This document shows, in pieces, positions 1 to 8,223 of a stretch of DNA of 64,000 bases. The notes under the pieces were generated by a model. That model worked only from the letters and a program-made list of their open reading frames with translations. It was not told the DNA's origin and ran no database searches. The stretch is taken from positions 2,510,501-2,574,500 of the forward strand of contig NZ_AP024469.1 in NCBI RefSeq assembly GCF_016865365.1. The letters are read 5' to 3'. The position numbers and the translations under genes were made by a program. The first letter of the stretch is position 1, and each line of letters starts with the position of its first letter. The stretch comes from Geobacter sp. SVR. GTDB lineage: Bacteria > Desulfobacterota > Desulfuromonadia > Geobacterales > Pseudopelobacteraceae.

Positions 1-2
1 AT

Positions 3-611
3 ACCGTTGGAATGCTCCAAGGTAAGCCACGAATGCTGAATCTGGACAAAACAGATGCAGATCATCCAGACGGCTTACACATAGTAGGGCACGTAAAGGC
101 AAACACCATGGCTACTGCACCATGGTCACGAGTAAAAGTACATAAGGGTTACTTTTACGGGGTAACTGATTCGGCTATTTCAAATGGTGACCTAGTACTG
201 GACCGCTCTGATAATTACTACTATTTGGTGATGTCAGTAAAAGCAGAGCGCCTTGGGGGGTATGTTACGTACCTGGATGGCACCTTGTTTCTATGCGACA
301 GCCAGATCGAAATTTCCCGCTTCGAGGAAGGAGAGAGGGACAATTTTGGGCGAGTCCTGACGCCTGGTTTGACAGTGAAAGTGCCATTCGCATACGCGAC
401 CACTAATTTAAAAAACTTCGACGTGCTTGAGCAGAAAGACCGTTTGGTGCCGCAGGAAAAATTAATCATCTACGTACAGCCTAAGACCGGGGTACAGGTA
501 GCTGACAGAATTATTATGCTGGACACTATGGATAGATATCGAGTTGTCAGTATAGACAAAAAATCGATTATTGGCCTGTGGTCTTGCCAGGTAGACGTGG
601 ATGACAGGTAA
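3..611 (+). CDS. Putative neck / head-tail joining protein (5' end outside window)
   Basis: The frame is open from the left edge of the window to a TAA at 609-611, so the true start may lie upstream; the first internal ATG is at base 12. The product is about 200 residues, soluble, with no signal peptide, membrane segment or cysteine cluster. I do not recognise a family from sequence alone. It lies 6 bp before a tail-terminator-sized protein and just upstream of the major tail protein, which is where siphophages normally keep head-closure or neck proteins, so that role is inferred from position only. Confidence 0.55.
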   Translation, partial: TVGMLQGKPRMLNLDKTDADHPDGLHIVGHVKANTMATAPWSRVKVHKGYFYGVTDSAISNGDLVLDRSDNYYYLVMSVKAERLGGYVTYLDGTLFLCDSQIEISRFEEGERDNFGRVLTPGLTVKVPFAYATTNLKNFDVLEQKDRLVPQEKLIIYVQPKTGVQVADRIIMLDTMDRYRVVSIDKKSIIGLWSCQVDVDDR

Positions 612-617
612 ACTGTT

Positions 618-1043
618 ATGAATATCAACTCAATAGAATCAAGCCTTTATAAGCTGCTGTACGACACATTTGAAGCTACGGACGGTATCAGAATCTTTGA
701 AAACGTCTATTACGTGGATTTCAAAAATCACGATCAGTGGATCGTGATCGACAGTCAGACGAACACTGCCGGCGCGATTCCAAAAGCTACTTTCAACCTT
801 CACATCTCGATAAAGAATGGCCTTATGAATGAGAAGGTTGTGCTGAACAAGCTGCTTGACAAAGTACTGAAGGTAATGACCCCTGGCTACAGATTTGACG
901 TTTTGGATGGAGATACCGCGGATCTCATTGGTGAAGCGGAAATAACTGAAACTTCCTTATTGCCGGTCATGCAGCATCAAGGCGGTGGAAGTTTCAGGAG
1001 CCTAACGATTGGGGTTGTTTACGCAGGAGAGATTCCAGCGTAG
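618..1043 (+). CDS. Putative tail terminator / tail completion protein
   Basis: 141 residues, no membrane segment or signal peptide. Its size, its position between a neck protein and the major tail protein, and its mixed alpha/beta character fit the lambda gpU-type tail terminator that caps the tail tube and joins it to the head. The start ATG at 618 follows the upstream stop by 6 bp, so the two are probably co-translated. No diagnostic motif is visible, so the role is inferred from gene order. Confidence 0.5.
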   Translation: MNINSIESSLYKLLYDTFEATDGIRIFENVYYVDFKNHDQWIVIDSQTNTAGAIPKATFNLHISIKNGLMNEKVVLNKLLDKVLKVMTPGYRFDVLDGDTADLIGEAEITETSLLPVMQHQGGGSFRSLTIGVVYAGEIPA

Positions 1044-1088
1044 GGATGCGCTGGATAATGAAGATAAATTTGAACAGGAGAAATAAAA

Positions 1089-2135
1089 ATGGCATTGGAT
1101 AGAAGTACACAACCTATTGTTAAAGATGCTTCCGGCGTTCTCGTTGGCGTTGCCCAGATTCGCGTTGGTAAGCCGTCTATTCGTGAAGCGGGGACTGCTG
1201 TGGTTGCCCCTAAAATTGTTGCTGTTGGGAAGAGTCAGAAGGCTATGGCCGTCTCCAACAACAGCGTGTGTCTGGTAAAGCCGAACGTCGTGTGGTCTGC
1301 TAATGGCCTTGCTGCCGCTCCGAACGCTACCATTGATGGAGAATACACTGGCAAGATCGATGGCTGCATCATCCTGAGGGCCGCTGCCGTAACCGGTAAC
1401 GTGGCGGAGACCTCCAGCTCCAGCACAGCTTCCGCTATCGAGTGTTTCGATACCTATGGTCGCAGAACCATTGCTACAGGCAGCTACCCTGCCGGCGTTA
1501 CTGCTACTATCCAGGGTGTGACCATCACTGCTGATTTTACTGGTGCAAATGTCGGTGATACGTGGGTTCTCCCCGTCTGGACCGGGGCTGCCATCAGCAT
1601 CCAGCAGACAGGTATCGTGTCCCCGTTCTCTATGTTTTACGACGCAACAGACTCCATTGGTGGCCTGAAATCTGCTTCCTTTCAGCCTAAGATTGACTCG
1701 GTCAAGAAGCTTCAGTCTGGTTTTCCCAGTTACGTGGCTGACCAGATTGTTGACTCCGTCTCGGTAGAAGTGCAATGGAACGGGTACGAATACACCAACA
1801 GCAAACTGGCTCTTCTGAAGCAGATGATCGCTCGTGTCATCAACACTGGCGAACTGTCCGCTATTTCAGTTGAGATGGTCATGCGTACTCGTGGCGGCTC
1901 GCTTGTTCGAATGTGGCTTCCGACCTGTACTTTTATGGCTCTGCCTACGTATGCGCCGACCAACGACTACTCGGACGTTCAGTTCCATATGTCTGCTCTG
2001 AAACAGACTGAGTTCTCCACGATCACTACTGCCATGGGTCTTGACTCTCTTGTCACTACGGGTGCCCCGTCTGAGCTGCAGATTTATAACGCATGGCTCA
2101 GCGATGCCCCGATCTACCAAGAGCTGGCGTATTAA
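1089..2135 (+). CDS. Major tail tube protein
   Basis: 348 residues rich in Ser, Thr, Ala, Val and Gly with beta-strand periodicity, no cysteine cluster and no membrane segment. The gene has a clear ribosome binding site (ACAGGAGA, 8-12 bp before the ATG) and is followed at once by a strong intrinsic terminator, the arrangement of a highly expressed structural gene. It sits between the tail terminator candidate and the tail-assembly chaperone, the standard place for the tail tube subunit. The middle Ser/Thr-rich portion (about residues 100-170) could be an Ig-like or other surface insertion, but I cannot name it. Confidence 0.75.
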   Translation: MALDRSTQPIVKDASGVLVGVAQIRVGKPSIREAGTAVVAPKIVAVGKSQKAMAVSNNSVCLVKPNVVWSANGLAAAPNATIDGEYTGKIDGCIILRAAAVTGNVAETSSSSTASAIECFDTYGRRTIATGSYPAGVTATIQGVTITADFTGANVGDTWVLPVWTGAAISIQQTGIVSPFSMFYDATDSIGGLKSASFQPKIDSVKKLQSGFPSYVADQIVDSVSVEVQWNGYEYTNSKLALLKQMIARVINTGELSAISVEMVMRTRGGSLVRMWLPTCTFMALPTYAPTNDYSDVQFHMSALKQTEFSTITTAMGLDSLVTTGAPSELQIYNAWLSDAPIYQELAY

Positions 2136-2153
2136 GACCGAGTCAATGCACTA

Positions 2154-2184
2154 CCAAAACACCCGCCTCTGGCGGGTGTTTTGG
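2154..2184 (+). terminator. Intrinsic terminator after the major tail gene
   Basis: A perfect 14-bp inverted repeat (CCAAAACACCCGCC / GGCGGGTGTTTTGG) with a 3-nt loop follows the major tail stop codon by 18 bp. The stem itself ends in T-rich sequence. Confidence 0.9.
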
Positions 2185-2212
2185 TTTGAGTAATAAAAAT
2201 GATTCGCTACGC

Positions 2213-2225
2213 GTATATAAGTAGT
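2213..2225 (+). promoter_or_regulatory. Phage promoter-like motif GTATATAAGTAGT
   Basis: This lies between the major-tail terminator and the ribosome binding site of the next gene (GGAGG at 2245). The same GTATA...GTAGT pattern recurs before the fibre gene at 22188 and the lysis-region gene at 30674. No good -35 box stands 16-18 bp upstream, which would resemble late promoters that need only a -10-like element. Confidence 0.45.
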
Positions 2226-2255
2226 CAGGTATTTTTCAATCTAGGAGGCTAGAGA

Positions 2256-2669
2256 ATGGCAGAAGTACAAGAAAAACCTTTCAGACAGGTTAGTCCTACT
2301 GAGTACGAGATCAAGATCGGTGACCAGACTCGTATCATCAAAGCACCTTTCGCCGTAACTGAGGCGGTATTCAAAGAATTCATCACTTCTGGCGGCGTTA
2401 TAGATCCAGAAACCGGACTAGTACAGCAGAACATTGTTCAGTTGATCACCTCATTCCGCAATGTAGGGGATCTTCTTCTTAGCGAGTACGACGATGAGGG
2501 CCACGAAACTAAAAGAGGTAATTGTGCAGCCCTGAGTGCTTCTGACGTAGTAGTGCTGTTTCAGCTTGCCACCCATCTTGTAGAGTCTTTTATTCAGATA
2601 CTGGCCCAACTGAAGGAACCTCAGGGTCAGCCGAAAACAGAGGACACAAGGGAAAAAACGAATGCCTAA
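2256..2669 (+). CDS. Tail assembly chaperone (lambda gpG-like)
   Basis: 137 residues, soluble, with a strong ribosome binding site (CTAGGAGGCT). Size, position between major tail protein and tape measure, and a second open frame (-1) continuing past its stop identify it as the shorter of the two tail-assembly chaperone products that coat the tape measure during tail assembly. The last codons cross the run GGGAAAAAAC at 2650-2659, where a ribosome could slip back to make the long form. Confidence 0.7.
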   Translation: MAEVQEKPFRQVSPTEYEIKIGDQTRIIKAPFAVTEAVFKEFITSGGVIDPETGLVQQNIVQLITSFRNVGDLLLSEYDDEGHETKRGNCAALSASDVVVLFQLATHLVESFIQILAQLKEPQGQPKTEDTREKTNA

Positions 2670-2983
2670 CAATACATCAGCTTATTCATAGCCTGGCCGA
2701 CTTCGATCCTTACCGTGTCCGATTCTACCGGTGGAACTACTCCTGGATTCAGATCAAGGAACTGTACATTCAGAAGAACCAGGAGACAGCCGAGCGGACG
2801 AATGCCTTCTGCAGCTTTCTGGTGGAGCTGACTTCCGCTGTTCTCGGTGGCAAGAAGGGTGACGACGGAATAGGCTTAGACAATGGGGAAGGCATGGACG
2901 AGCTGACTGACGAGCAGATAACCACCATGAAGGCAGTCCTCGGCGAGGCTGACTTCTCAAAGATGTATCCAGACTATCTATGA
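2256..2983 (+). CDS. Long tail assembly chaperone made by -1 frameshift (gpGT-like)
   Basis: The -1 frame is open across the end of the short chaperone and runs to a TGA at 2981-2983 with well-formed protein sequence (ADFDPYRVRFYRWNYSW, then an acidic C-terminal half). It lacks a good independent start and ribosome binding site. A -1 slip on the six-A run at 2653-2658 would give a fusion of about 242 residues. The phase is not the classic X XXY YYZ: the zero-frame codons are GAA AAA ACG. Single slippage of the Lys tRNA on AAA is therefore more likely than a textbook dual slip. An intrinsic terminator follows 7 bp after the stop. Confidence 0.6.
2650..2659 (+). promoter_or_regulatory. Probable -1 translational frameshift site GGGAAAAAAC
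   Basis: The only homopolymeric slippery run in the overlap between the short chaperone frame and the downstream -1 frame. It lies 8 bp before the zero-frame stop (TAA 2667-2669). Confidence 0.5.
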
Positions 2984-2989
2984 ATGAAT

Positions 2990-3020
2990 AAACGGCCAGC
3001 CCTACCCCGGCTGGCCGTTT
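2990..3020 (+). terminator. Intrinsic terminator after the tail chaperone
   Basis: Inverted repeat AAACGGCCAGCC / GGCTGGCCGTTT with a short loop, ending in TTTT, located between the frameshift-product stop and the next gene. Confidence 0.8.
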
Positions 3021-3030
3021 TGGTAAGCAG

Positions 3031-3660
3031 ATGATCTCACTGAAACTCAATCAAGGTGACCTAAACCGAATACGTGGCAAGCTGCAGGCCATAGAGCAGG
3101 CTGTACCTACCTATCAATGGGGCTTTCGCGTCGATCTGTTCAGCAGCTATGCCACGACCGTCGCCACTGCAATAGGCACCGTAAACGGTCGTGGTGGGTA
3201 TCCGGTGCTTAATTTTGAAGGAATCCCCGGTAGTGTTCACTGGAGTCCCCTCAGCCCATGGGCTGTCGCATTGCAAAGTGGTGCCAAGACTAAAGCGGAG
3301 CTGGAGAGTGTGGGCCACGACGAGGCAGCAAGCTTGTACGAGAAGTACGCCGACACTGTATCTGTCTGGTTGTACCCCGGCGCCACGGTGCAGGATGTGC
3401 TGAGTCAACTAATCGAAGTTGGAGTGTCTTCAAATTTTGTCGGAATTACCGGGAGCGCCTATGCAAGCACCCTTGAGAACGGCGGGGAAATCGACGGGCA
3501 CCCTATACCCAAACGCCCTCTTTTTGCAGTCGTCAACTCTCTTGTGGAGCAGTACCTGAAACGCGAGTTGGCCAACCCGGAAAGCACATTGGCACAGCGC
3601 ATAAAAGCCGATTTTTATCAGCTGGCAGCCTCAGCCGGTTGGGGCAGCAATTATAGATAG
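3031..3660 (+). CDS. Minor tail protein, unknown function
   Basis: 209 residues, soluble, no recognisable enzymatic motif. It lies between the tail-assembly chaperone and the tape measure gene and ends 9 bp before the latter. The start ATG at 3031 has only a weak ribosome binding site (GGTAAG), and it follows a terminator closely, so expression may depend on read-through. Its place in the tail operon suggests a tail or baseplate component; nothing more specific is supported. Confidence 0.6.
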   Translation: MISLKLNQGDLNRIRGKLQAIEQAVPTYQWGFRVDLFSSYATTVATAIGTVNGRGGYPVLNFEGIPGSVHWSPLSPWAVALQSGAKTKAELESVGHDEAASLYEKYADTVSVWLYPGATVQDVLSQLIEVGVSSNFVGITGSAYASTLENGGEIDGHPIPKRPLFAVVNSLVEQYLKRELANPESTLAQRIKADFYQLAASAGWGSNYR

Positions 3661-3669
3661 GAGAATGAA

Positions 3670-4965
3670 ATGTCAGAAGCAGGTTCTTACGAACAACTAG
3701 GGATTCAAATCAACGTTGAAATGGGAGCTAATGAAGCTACCAGCTTTCTGAACAAGCTGGAAAATTCCCTATCGGAGTTGAGCAAGATTCTGCAGAATAT
3801 CGACCTGTCCAAGCTGGAGGCGGGCGCGAATAACTCTGCAGCAGGGTTTGAGAGGGCGGCGCAGGCGGCGGAAAAACTGGCTGGTCAGCAAAAGGCTACG
3901 AAAGGTGCAGTGGATACCCAGAGTAAATCTGCAGACTCCAAGGGTACTACGCAAGAACCGGAGGATGACTCCTTTTGGGGTAATTTTACTAAAGGTATAG
4001 CGGATGCTTTGAAAAAGACTGGAGACTTCAAGAGTGATACGAAGGCTATGGGAACTTCGATATTCAACACCCTCTCCACTGGCCTTCCCAAAGCGTTGAA
4101 CACGTTCATGCATCCGGATACTCAGAAGATAGATGCTCTCAAACTTGAAATGGCCACAACGCAGCAAAAAAAGACGCAATTGCAGCAAGAGATCAGTAAT
4201 CTTTCTTCATTTACAAACAAGACTCCGCAAGAAATCGCAGCCTTAAATCAAAAACAGGCTGCCCTAGCCAAGATTAACAGCACTCTTAAGCAGCAGCAGG
4301 ATCAGATGGGTCAAATGACCAATGCCTGGGCTAGATTCGCCGCATCCTTGAAGCCTATCATGCAAAGCATTTTGCAGGAGCTGCAAAAGTATATTACTAA
4401 GCTGATTGCAACTTGGTTGATCCAGCAAGCAGTGGGTATAGTGAAAAGCTTCATAGCGCCAACCACCACTAGTCCTGACAGCCTCGGCAGTTCGGGGACG
4501 CCGGGACAGTTGGCTGGGGGCGAGTATTCTGCTGCCACCGGAGGACTGGTGAGTAAATCAGGGGTCCGAAGATATGCAGATGGGGGCGTGGTAGACGGTA
4601 CAGGTGGAGGGGGCGTTCCTCTCAGTATGGGTAAGGCGGGTGTGGACTCTGTGCATACCCTCCTCATGCCTGGAGAGGTGGTTATCCGTAAGTCTGCGGT
4701 TGATTATTATGGCGCAGATCGATTGTTGGCTCTCAATGATCAGAAGATCCAGAAGTTCGCTAATGGGGGCTTAGTAGGAGGTGTCGACCCTATGGGCAAA
4801 ACAACGAAGCGAGGGGATCAAATACTGCAGATCGTCAACGTAGCCGACCCCTCGCAAATTCCACAGCAGCCGGTCGATGCCCAGCAGGTAATCAACGTCA
4901 TTACCTTAGATGCGGCAAAGCGCGGTCCGGTCTATAAGACCATCAGGGCAGTTTCCGGCTCTTAA
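3670..4965 (+). CDS. Short tail tape measure protein
   Basis: 431 residues. The N-terminal two thirds is helical, with a coiled-coil stretch around residues 155-225 rich in Gln, Lys and Leu. A hydrophobic amphipathic segment lies near 240-265. The C-terminal part has the Gly-rich pattern typical of tape measure C-termini (YADGGVVDGTGGGG, then LLMPGEVVIRKSAVDYYG). Good ribosome binding site GGAGAATGAA. If tail length scales at about 1.5 A per residue as in other siphophages, the tail would be only about 65 nm. Tape measures are usually 600-1200 residues, so this is short; I see no sign that the gene is broken. Confidence 0.75.
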   Translation: MSEAGSYEQLGIQINVEMGANEATSFLNKLENSLSELSKILQNIDLSKLEAGANNSAAGFERAAQAAEKLAGQQKATKGAVDTQSKSADSKGTTQEPEDDSFWGNFTKGIADALKKTGDFKSDTKAMGTSIFNTLSTGLPKALNTFMHPDTQKIDALKLEMATTQQKKTQLQQEISNLSSFTNKTPQEIAALNQKQAALAKINSTLKQQQDQMGQMTNAWARFAASLKPIMQSILQELQKYITKLIATWLIQQAVGIVKSFIAPTTTSPDSLGSSGTPGQLAGGEYSAATGGLVSKSGVRRYADGGVVDGTGGGGVPLSMGKAGVDSVHTLLMPGEVVIRKSAVDYYGADRLLALNDQKIQKFANGGLVGGVDPMGKTTKRGDQILQIVNVADPSQIPQQPVDAQQVINVITLDAAKRGPVYKTIRAVSGS

Positions 4966-4988
4966 GTAATAAATAAACTTGAAACTCT

Positions 4989-5021
4989 GTATATAATAAG
5001 GGTGAGTAAATCTCACCCTTT
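4989..5021 (+). promoter_or_regulatory. TATAAT-like element overlapping a hairpin upstream of the tail-tip operon
   Basis: GTATATAATAAGGG starts at 4989 and is followed at once by a perfect 9-bp hairpin (AAGGGTGAG 4998-5006 / CTCACCCTT 5012-5020) and T-rich sequence. The hairpin can end tape-measure transcripts. The TATAAT (4992-4997) would place a transcription start inside the hairpin. There is no -35 box at normal spacing, as at the other GTATA sites here. Confidence 0.4.
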
Positions 5022-5038
5022 ATTTATACGGAGTGCAA

Positions 5039-5422
5039 ATGCTTTATTTTGATTCCTACCCAACAATGACCCCTTCCGGCAAACCAATGACGTTGCCTAC
5101 CCGCCCGATAACTTACGGGGTGAAGTCCAATACCATTTCATTTACTTCAGACTCAGGACATGAACAACGTAGAGTTCGCGGTCAAGCCAAAATGACTTTT
5201 GATCTCAACTACCCTATCCTTTCCTTGGAAGAATACAAAGTTCTGCGAGATTTCTACCTCAAGATGCTGAATGTTACTGCTTTCTACTGGACGGACCCTA
5301 TAGAGAAAATCAAGTATCTGGTGCGGTTTGACATGGATACCTTCTCAGGTCAGCAAAAATACCACGGCCCCGCAGGCCCTCACTACGAACTGCAGGTAAA
5401 ACTGATACAGACTTGGAACTGA
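5039..5422 (+). CDS. Minor tail protein (lambda gpM-like)
   Basis: 127 residues from the ATG at 5039; CGGAG with a 6-bp spacer favours this start over GTG at 5033. The protein is rich in aromatic residues and beta strands (RRVRGQAKMTFDLNYP, then an FYWTDP segment). This matches the general pattern of the small distal-tail proteins that follow the tape measure in lambda-like phages. Next in order come K-, L-, I- and J-like genes, supporting the gpM assignment. No catalytic motif. Confidence 0.6.
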   Translation: MLYFDSYPTMTPSGKPMTLPTRPITYGVKSNTISFTSDSGHEQRRVRGQAKMTFDLNYPILSLEEYKVLRDFYLKMLNVTAFYWTDPIEKIKYLVRFDMDTFSGQQKYHGPAGPHYELQVKLIQTWN

Positions 5423-5424
5423 GA

Positions 5425-5751
5425 ATGCTTTCAGAAGATGTACTCAACCAACTTAAACGAATCGCCCAACAGAGTCCGAAATTCGAGGCCTGCGGGCTTG
5501 TAGATGATCAAAACAGGGTTCACCCTGTAAAAAACGCTTCTAGCACTCCTGCACAGAATTTTGTTTTCGATAAGCGGGAGTATTTTACTTTTCTGCGCCG
5601 GCTTCATGAAGAGGGCGCGAAGATCGTCTGCGTCTACCATACACACCCTAGCGGAAGTACCCTGCCGTCCAAAGCCGATAAAGAGTTTGCTTCCAGGTTC
5701 CCGCATCCGTCACTGATAGTGACCAAAGATTCTCATAGGTGGGTTAAATAA
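5425..5751 (+). CDS. JAMM/MPN-domain tail protein (N-terminal half of lambda gpK)
   Basis: 108 residues from ATG 5425 (an in-frame TTG at 5413 overlaps the previous gene and is an alternative start). It carries the metalloprotease signature of the JAB1/MPN family: Glu21 in FEACG, His72-x-His74 in YHTHPSGS, and Asp85 ten residues further on. In lambda gpK this domain is fused to an NlpC/P60 domain. Here the second domain is a separate gene (6758-7150) with the L-like gene between them. Probably acts in tail-tip assembly or in cell-wall degradation on infection. Stop and next start overlap as TAATG. Confidence 0.8.
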   Translation: MLSEDVLNQLKRIAQQSPKFEACGLVDDQNRVHPVKNASSTPAQNFVFDKREYFTFLRRLHEEGAKIVCVYHTHPSGSTLPSKADKEFASRFPHPSLIVTKDSHRWVK

Positions 5752-6761
5752 TGCCGAGACTTTCCCCATATACTGATGACGCTAAGCTGGCCCCACTGTT
5801 CGCAGAGGAAACAGCGCAGGCCAGCCAATCCCGACTGTTCCAGCTGATTACCTTGTACATCACAACTGCGGATGGGGATATAGAGGAATTCAATATAGCA
5901 GATAGCAACTTCCCGATAGCATACACCCACAAAACAGCATCGGGAGAGTATACCGTTACCTATGCAGCTTTCCCGGTCAAGTTTGCCGGTGCGACCATCA
6001 GTTCGGACGGGACTATTGACAAAGCTACTATAAGCGTAGCCAACGTGTCGCGGGAAATAATGTCCTACATTGAAGATTCCAAGGGGTTACAAGGCAGCAA
6101 GGTAGCCGTTAAAACCGTCTACGAAAAGTTCTTGGACTTTATCTATACTGTCAATCCTGATGGGACTGTAGACGAAGTGGAAAACTCCGAAGCCAATAGC
6201 AGCGCCTACCTGGAGGAAGAATATCAGATTGATACCTATCAGGCGACCGAGCAGTTAGTCAACTTCACTTTGGACCCTATTATCGACCTGGAAATCAAGG
6301 TTCCTCGCCGCAGGTTCATGGTGGATACCTGCTATTGGACGTACATGGACCCGCATACCTGCAAATATGAAGGGCAAACCGTCTTAGGCAATGTAACCGT
6401 ATATGGCGGATCGTCCTTCAGTGTCAACGCAGTAAACGGGGTCAAGTGGCAACCTGTGATCGGTACAAAGTTCAGTTTCGAGGACGATCCTTCTGCCGTG
6501 TTTACAGTGTCGTCAGTAACATACAAGGGCGGCACACGCTCTGCAACCGTCACAACAGGAGGCAAGACCGTTTATAAGCCTGTTGTATCAGCAGACGGGT
6601 TACTGACAGGGCCTAATGTCACGAGAAGCGGAGACGTTATCCTGCATACCAGTTCCGAAAAAGTCTGCGAGAAGACTTTGGCTGCGTGCCAACTCCGAAA
6701 AAATGAAGCAAACTTTGGAGGCTTCCCTGGTATTTCAGGCTCACGGAGGATCTTTCTGTGA
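5751..6761 (+). CDS. Minor tail protein L-like, probable Fe-S cluster protein
   Basis: 336 residues. The C-terminus (VCEKTLAACQLR then NFGGFPGI) is the hallmark of phage minor tail protein L. Four cysteines (194, 204, 306, 313) occur in two pairs, matching the four cysteines by which lambda gpL is known to bind an iron-sulfur cluster. The protein is part of the tail tip between tape measure and J. It overlaps the upstream gene by 1 bp and the downstream one by 4 bp (GTGA), so the block 5425-7150 is translationally coupled. Confidence 0.85.
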   Translation: MPRLSPYTDDAKLAPLFAEETAQASQSRLFQLITLYITTADGDIEEFNIADSNFPIAYTHKTASGEYTVTYAAFPVKFAGATISSDGTIDKATISVANVSREIMSYIEDSKGLQGSKVAVKTVYEKFLDFIYTVNPDGTVDEVENSEANSSAYLEEEYQIDTYQATEQLVNFTLDPIIDLEIKVPRRRFMVDTCYWTYMDPHTCKYEGQTVLGNVTVYGGSSFSVNAVNGVKWQPVIGTKFSFEDDPSAVFTVSSVTYKGGTRSATVTTGGKTVYKPVVSADGLLTGPNVTRSGDVILHTSSEKVCEKTLAACQLRKNEANFGGFPGISGSRRIFL

Positions 6762-7150
6762 CCATCATAGACTATTTACAGATTCCTTACCGGCACCAGG
6801 GCCGCGACACCAAGGGGGCGGATTGTTTCGGCCTCATTCGGATCTTCTACGAACAAGAGTTGGGGTTGTTACTACCGGACTTCACGGAAGACTACACGCA
6901 GGAGTGGTGGAAGGAAAAAAACTACTTTATCGACCTGTACCGGCAATGGAATTTCGCGCAGACATCAGAGAGGAAAAGAGGCAACGTAATCCTTTTCAAG
7001 AACACAAACAGCACTCCAGGGCATGTTGGAGTGATCCTCAATGATGAAAGTTTCCTGCACATGTCGCGGGAAGGCTGCGAGACACACTCTTACACTTACG
7101 GGGTGTGGGCACGACAGATACACAGCGTTTATAGGCATGTAGGTGAGTAA
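6758..7150 (+). CDS. NlpC/P60 family tail peptidase (C-terminal half of lambda gpK)
   Basis: 130 residues from a GTG start overlapping the previous stop. NlpC/P60 catalytic features are visible: Cys23 in GADCFGLI and His89 in TPGHVGVIL. Such tail proteins cleave peptidoglycan stem peptides to help DNA entry. Together with the JAMM gene at 5425 it makes up a split gpK. The stop overlaps the ATG of the following gene. Confidence 0.85.
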   Translation: MTIIDYLQIPYRHQGRDTKGADCFGLIRIFYEQELGLLLPDFTEDYTQEWWKEKNYFIDLYRQWNFAQTSERKRGNVILFKNTNSTPGHVGVILNDESFLHMSREGCETHSYTYGVWARQIHSVYRHVGE

Positions 7151-8220
7151 TGAAGTTCATCTTTGATCCGTCCTTTCATAGATTTGTTGACAACCATACA
7201 GAGTGCGAGATCGATGAGCCCACGCTCGGCAAAGCATTGGCGCGATTGTTCGATAAGTTCCCGCAATTGTACGTACATCTGCTGATCGATGAAGGGAAGG
7301 TCGCCAAGGAAACTTACTTTATACTGAATGGCGATGAGATTCTCTACGAATTGGAGAGTGTGGACAGAGAGCTGTCTTCGAGTGACGTAATTCATTTCAG
7401 TTCGGAGATACCTCAAGGGGCTGGCGCTGTAGGGAAGATAATCGCTGGTGTCCTCCTTATCATTGTCGGTGTCGTAGTGTGCATTGTTGCCGAATGGACG
7501 GGTATAGGTGCTTATGTAGGCGGAATGCTTATATCTATGGGAATAGGTCAGTTAGTCGGCGGCGTGCTTGAAATGATACTTACCCCCGATTTACCCCTGA
7601 TGGGTGGCGGATCATTATCCAATTCTGCCACCTACACCTTTGACGGCATTCACAACACCACCGCCACAGGTACCCCCATTTCAATTGTGTATGGGGAGCA
7701 TAGAGTAGGAGGTCACGTTCTAAACATCTACTCCAAACCGGATGAAACCGTGCCTCCTGCTGATAGCGGCGTTATAGCCGACCAAACGTACCTTTATGCT
7801 CAGATTGGCTTGTGTGAGGGGCCGATAGATTCCATAACAGAAATGCGAGTCAACGGATTCCCTTTGTATTTTTACAATGCCGTGACCACCTACCCCGATC
7901 CTGACTACTTCCGTTTGGGGGAGGAGACTCAGGAGATCATGCCTGATTTTTCTCAGGCTGAGAATACTACAACGATCAATAAAAAAGTTACCGAGGCGAC
8001 TCCCAAGATTGTCGTAGGCCATCAGACATACAATGAATACACCCCTGTTTACGGGGTAGTGAAAGGTCCTTGGGGAGACGGCCTGGCCCTGGGACCTTAC
8101 ACCGTAGAATGGATTGATGATCCAGTGGATAGCGGCGGTGGAGATGGCGGTGGAGATGGCGGTGGAGATGGCGGTGGAGACGGCGGTGGAGACGGCGGTG
8201 GAGACGGCGGTGGAGAATAG
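7150..8220 (+). CDS. Tail tip assembly protein: gpI-like N-terminus with gpJ N-terminal region, copy 1
   Basis: 356 residues. Residues 1-90 look like the ubiquitin-like domain of lambda gpI, followed by two hydrophobic segments (about 95-145). Next comes a stretch resembling the first part of gpJ (SIVYGEHRVGG, then QIGLCEGPIDSITEMRVNG). The C-terminus is a tail of seven Gly-Gly-Gly-Asp/Glu units encoded by a 12-bp tandem repeat. The next gene is a paralogue with the same plan. This fits a split J: this gene supplies its N-terminus and the gene at 9975 the rest. The G-rich repeat also forms the ribosome binding site of the next gene. Confidence 0.7.
   Translation: MKFIFDPSFHRFVDNHTECEIDEPTLGKALARLFDKFPQLYVHLLIDEGKVAKETYFILNGDEILYELESVDRELSSSDVIHFSSEIPQGAGAVGKIIAGVLLIIVGVVVCIVAEWTGIGAYVGGMLISMGIGQLVGGVLEMILTPDLPLMGGGSLSNSATYTFDGIHNTTATGTPISIVYGEHRVGGHVLNIYSKPDETVPPADSGVIADQTYLYAQIGLCEGPIDSITEMRVNGFPLYFYNAVTTYPDPDYFRLGEETQEIMPDFSQAENTTTINKKVTEATPKIVVGHQTYNEYTPVYGVVKGPWGDGLALGPYTVEWIDDPVDSGGGDGGGDGGGDGGGDGGGDGGGDGGGE
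8134..8217 (+). repeat. 12-bp tandem repeat encoding GGGD units
   Basis: Seven units of GGCGGTGGAGAY, the last one ending in GAA, at the 3' end of the gene. The units differ only at the last base (T in the first three, C in the next three), indicating recent expansion. The paralogue at 8224 ends in a shorter version. Confidence 0.95.
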
Positions 8221-8223
8221 CAA

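Noticed and set aside
1002-1775. Minus-strand frame of 257 codons
   Set aside because: Opposite the major tail protein, which has a good ribosome binding site and terminator; Ser/Gly/Arg-rich shadow.
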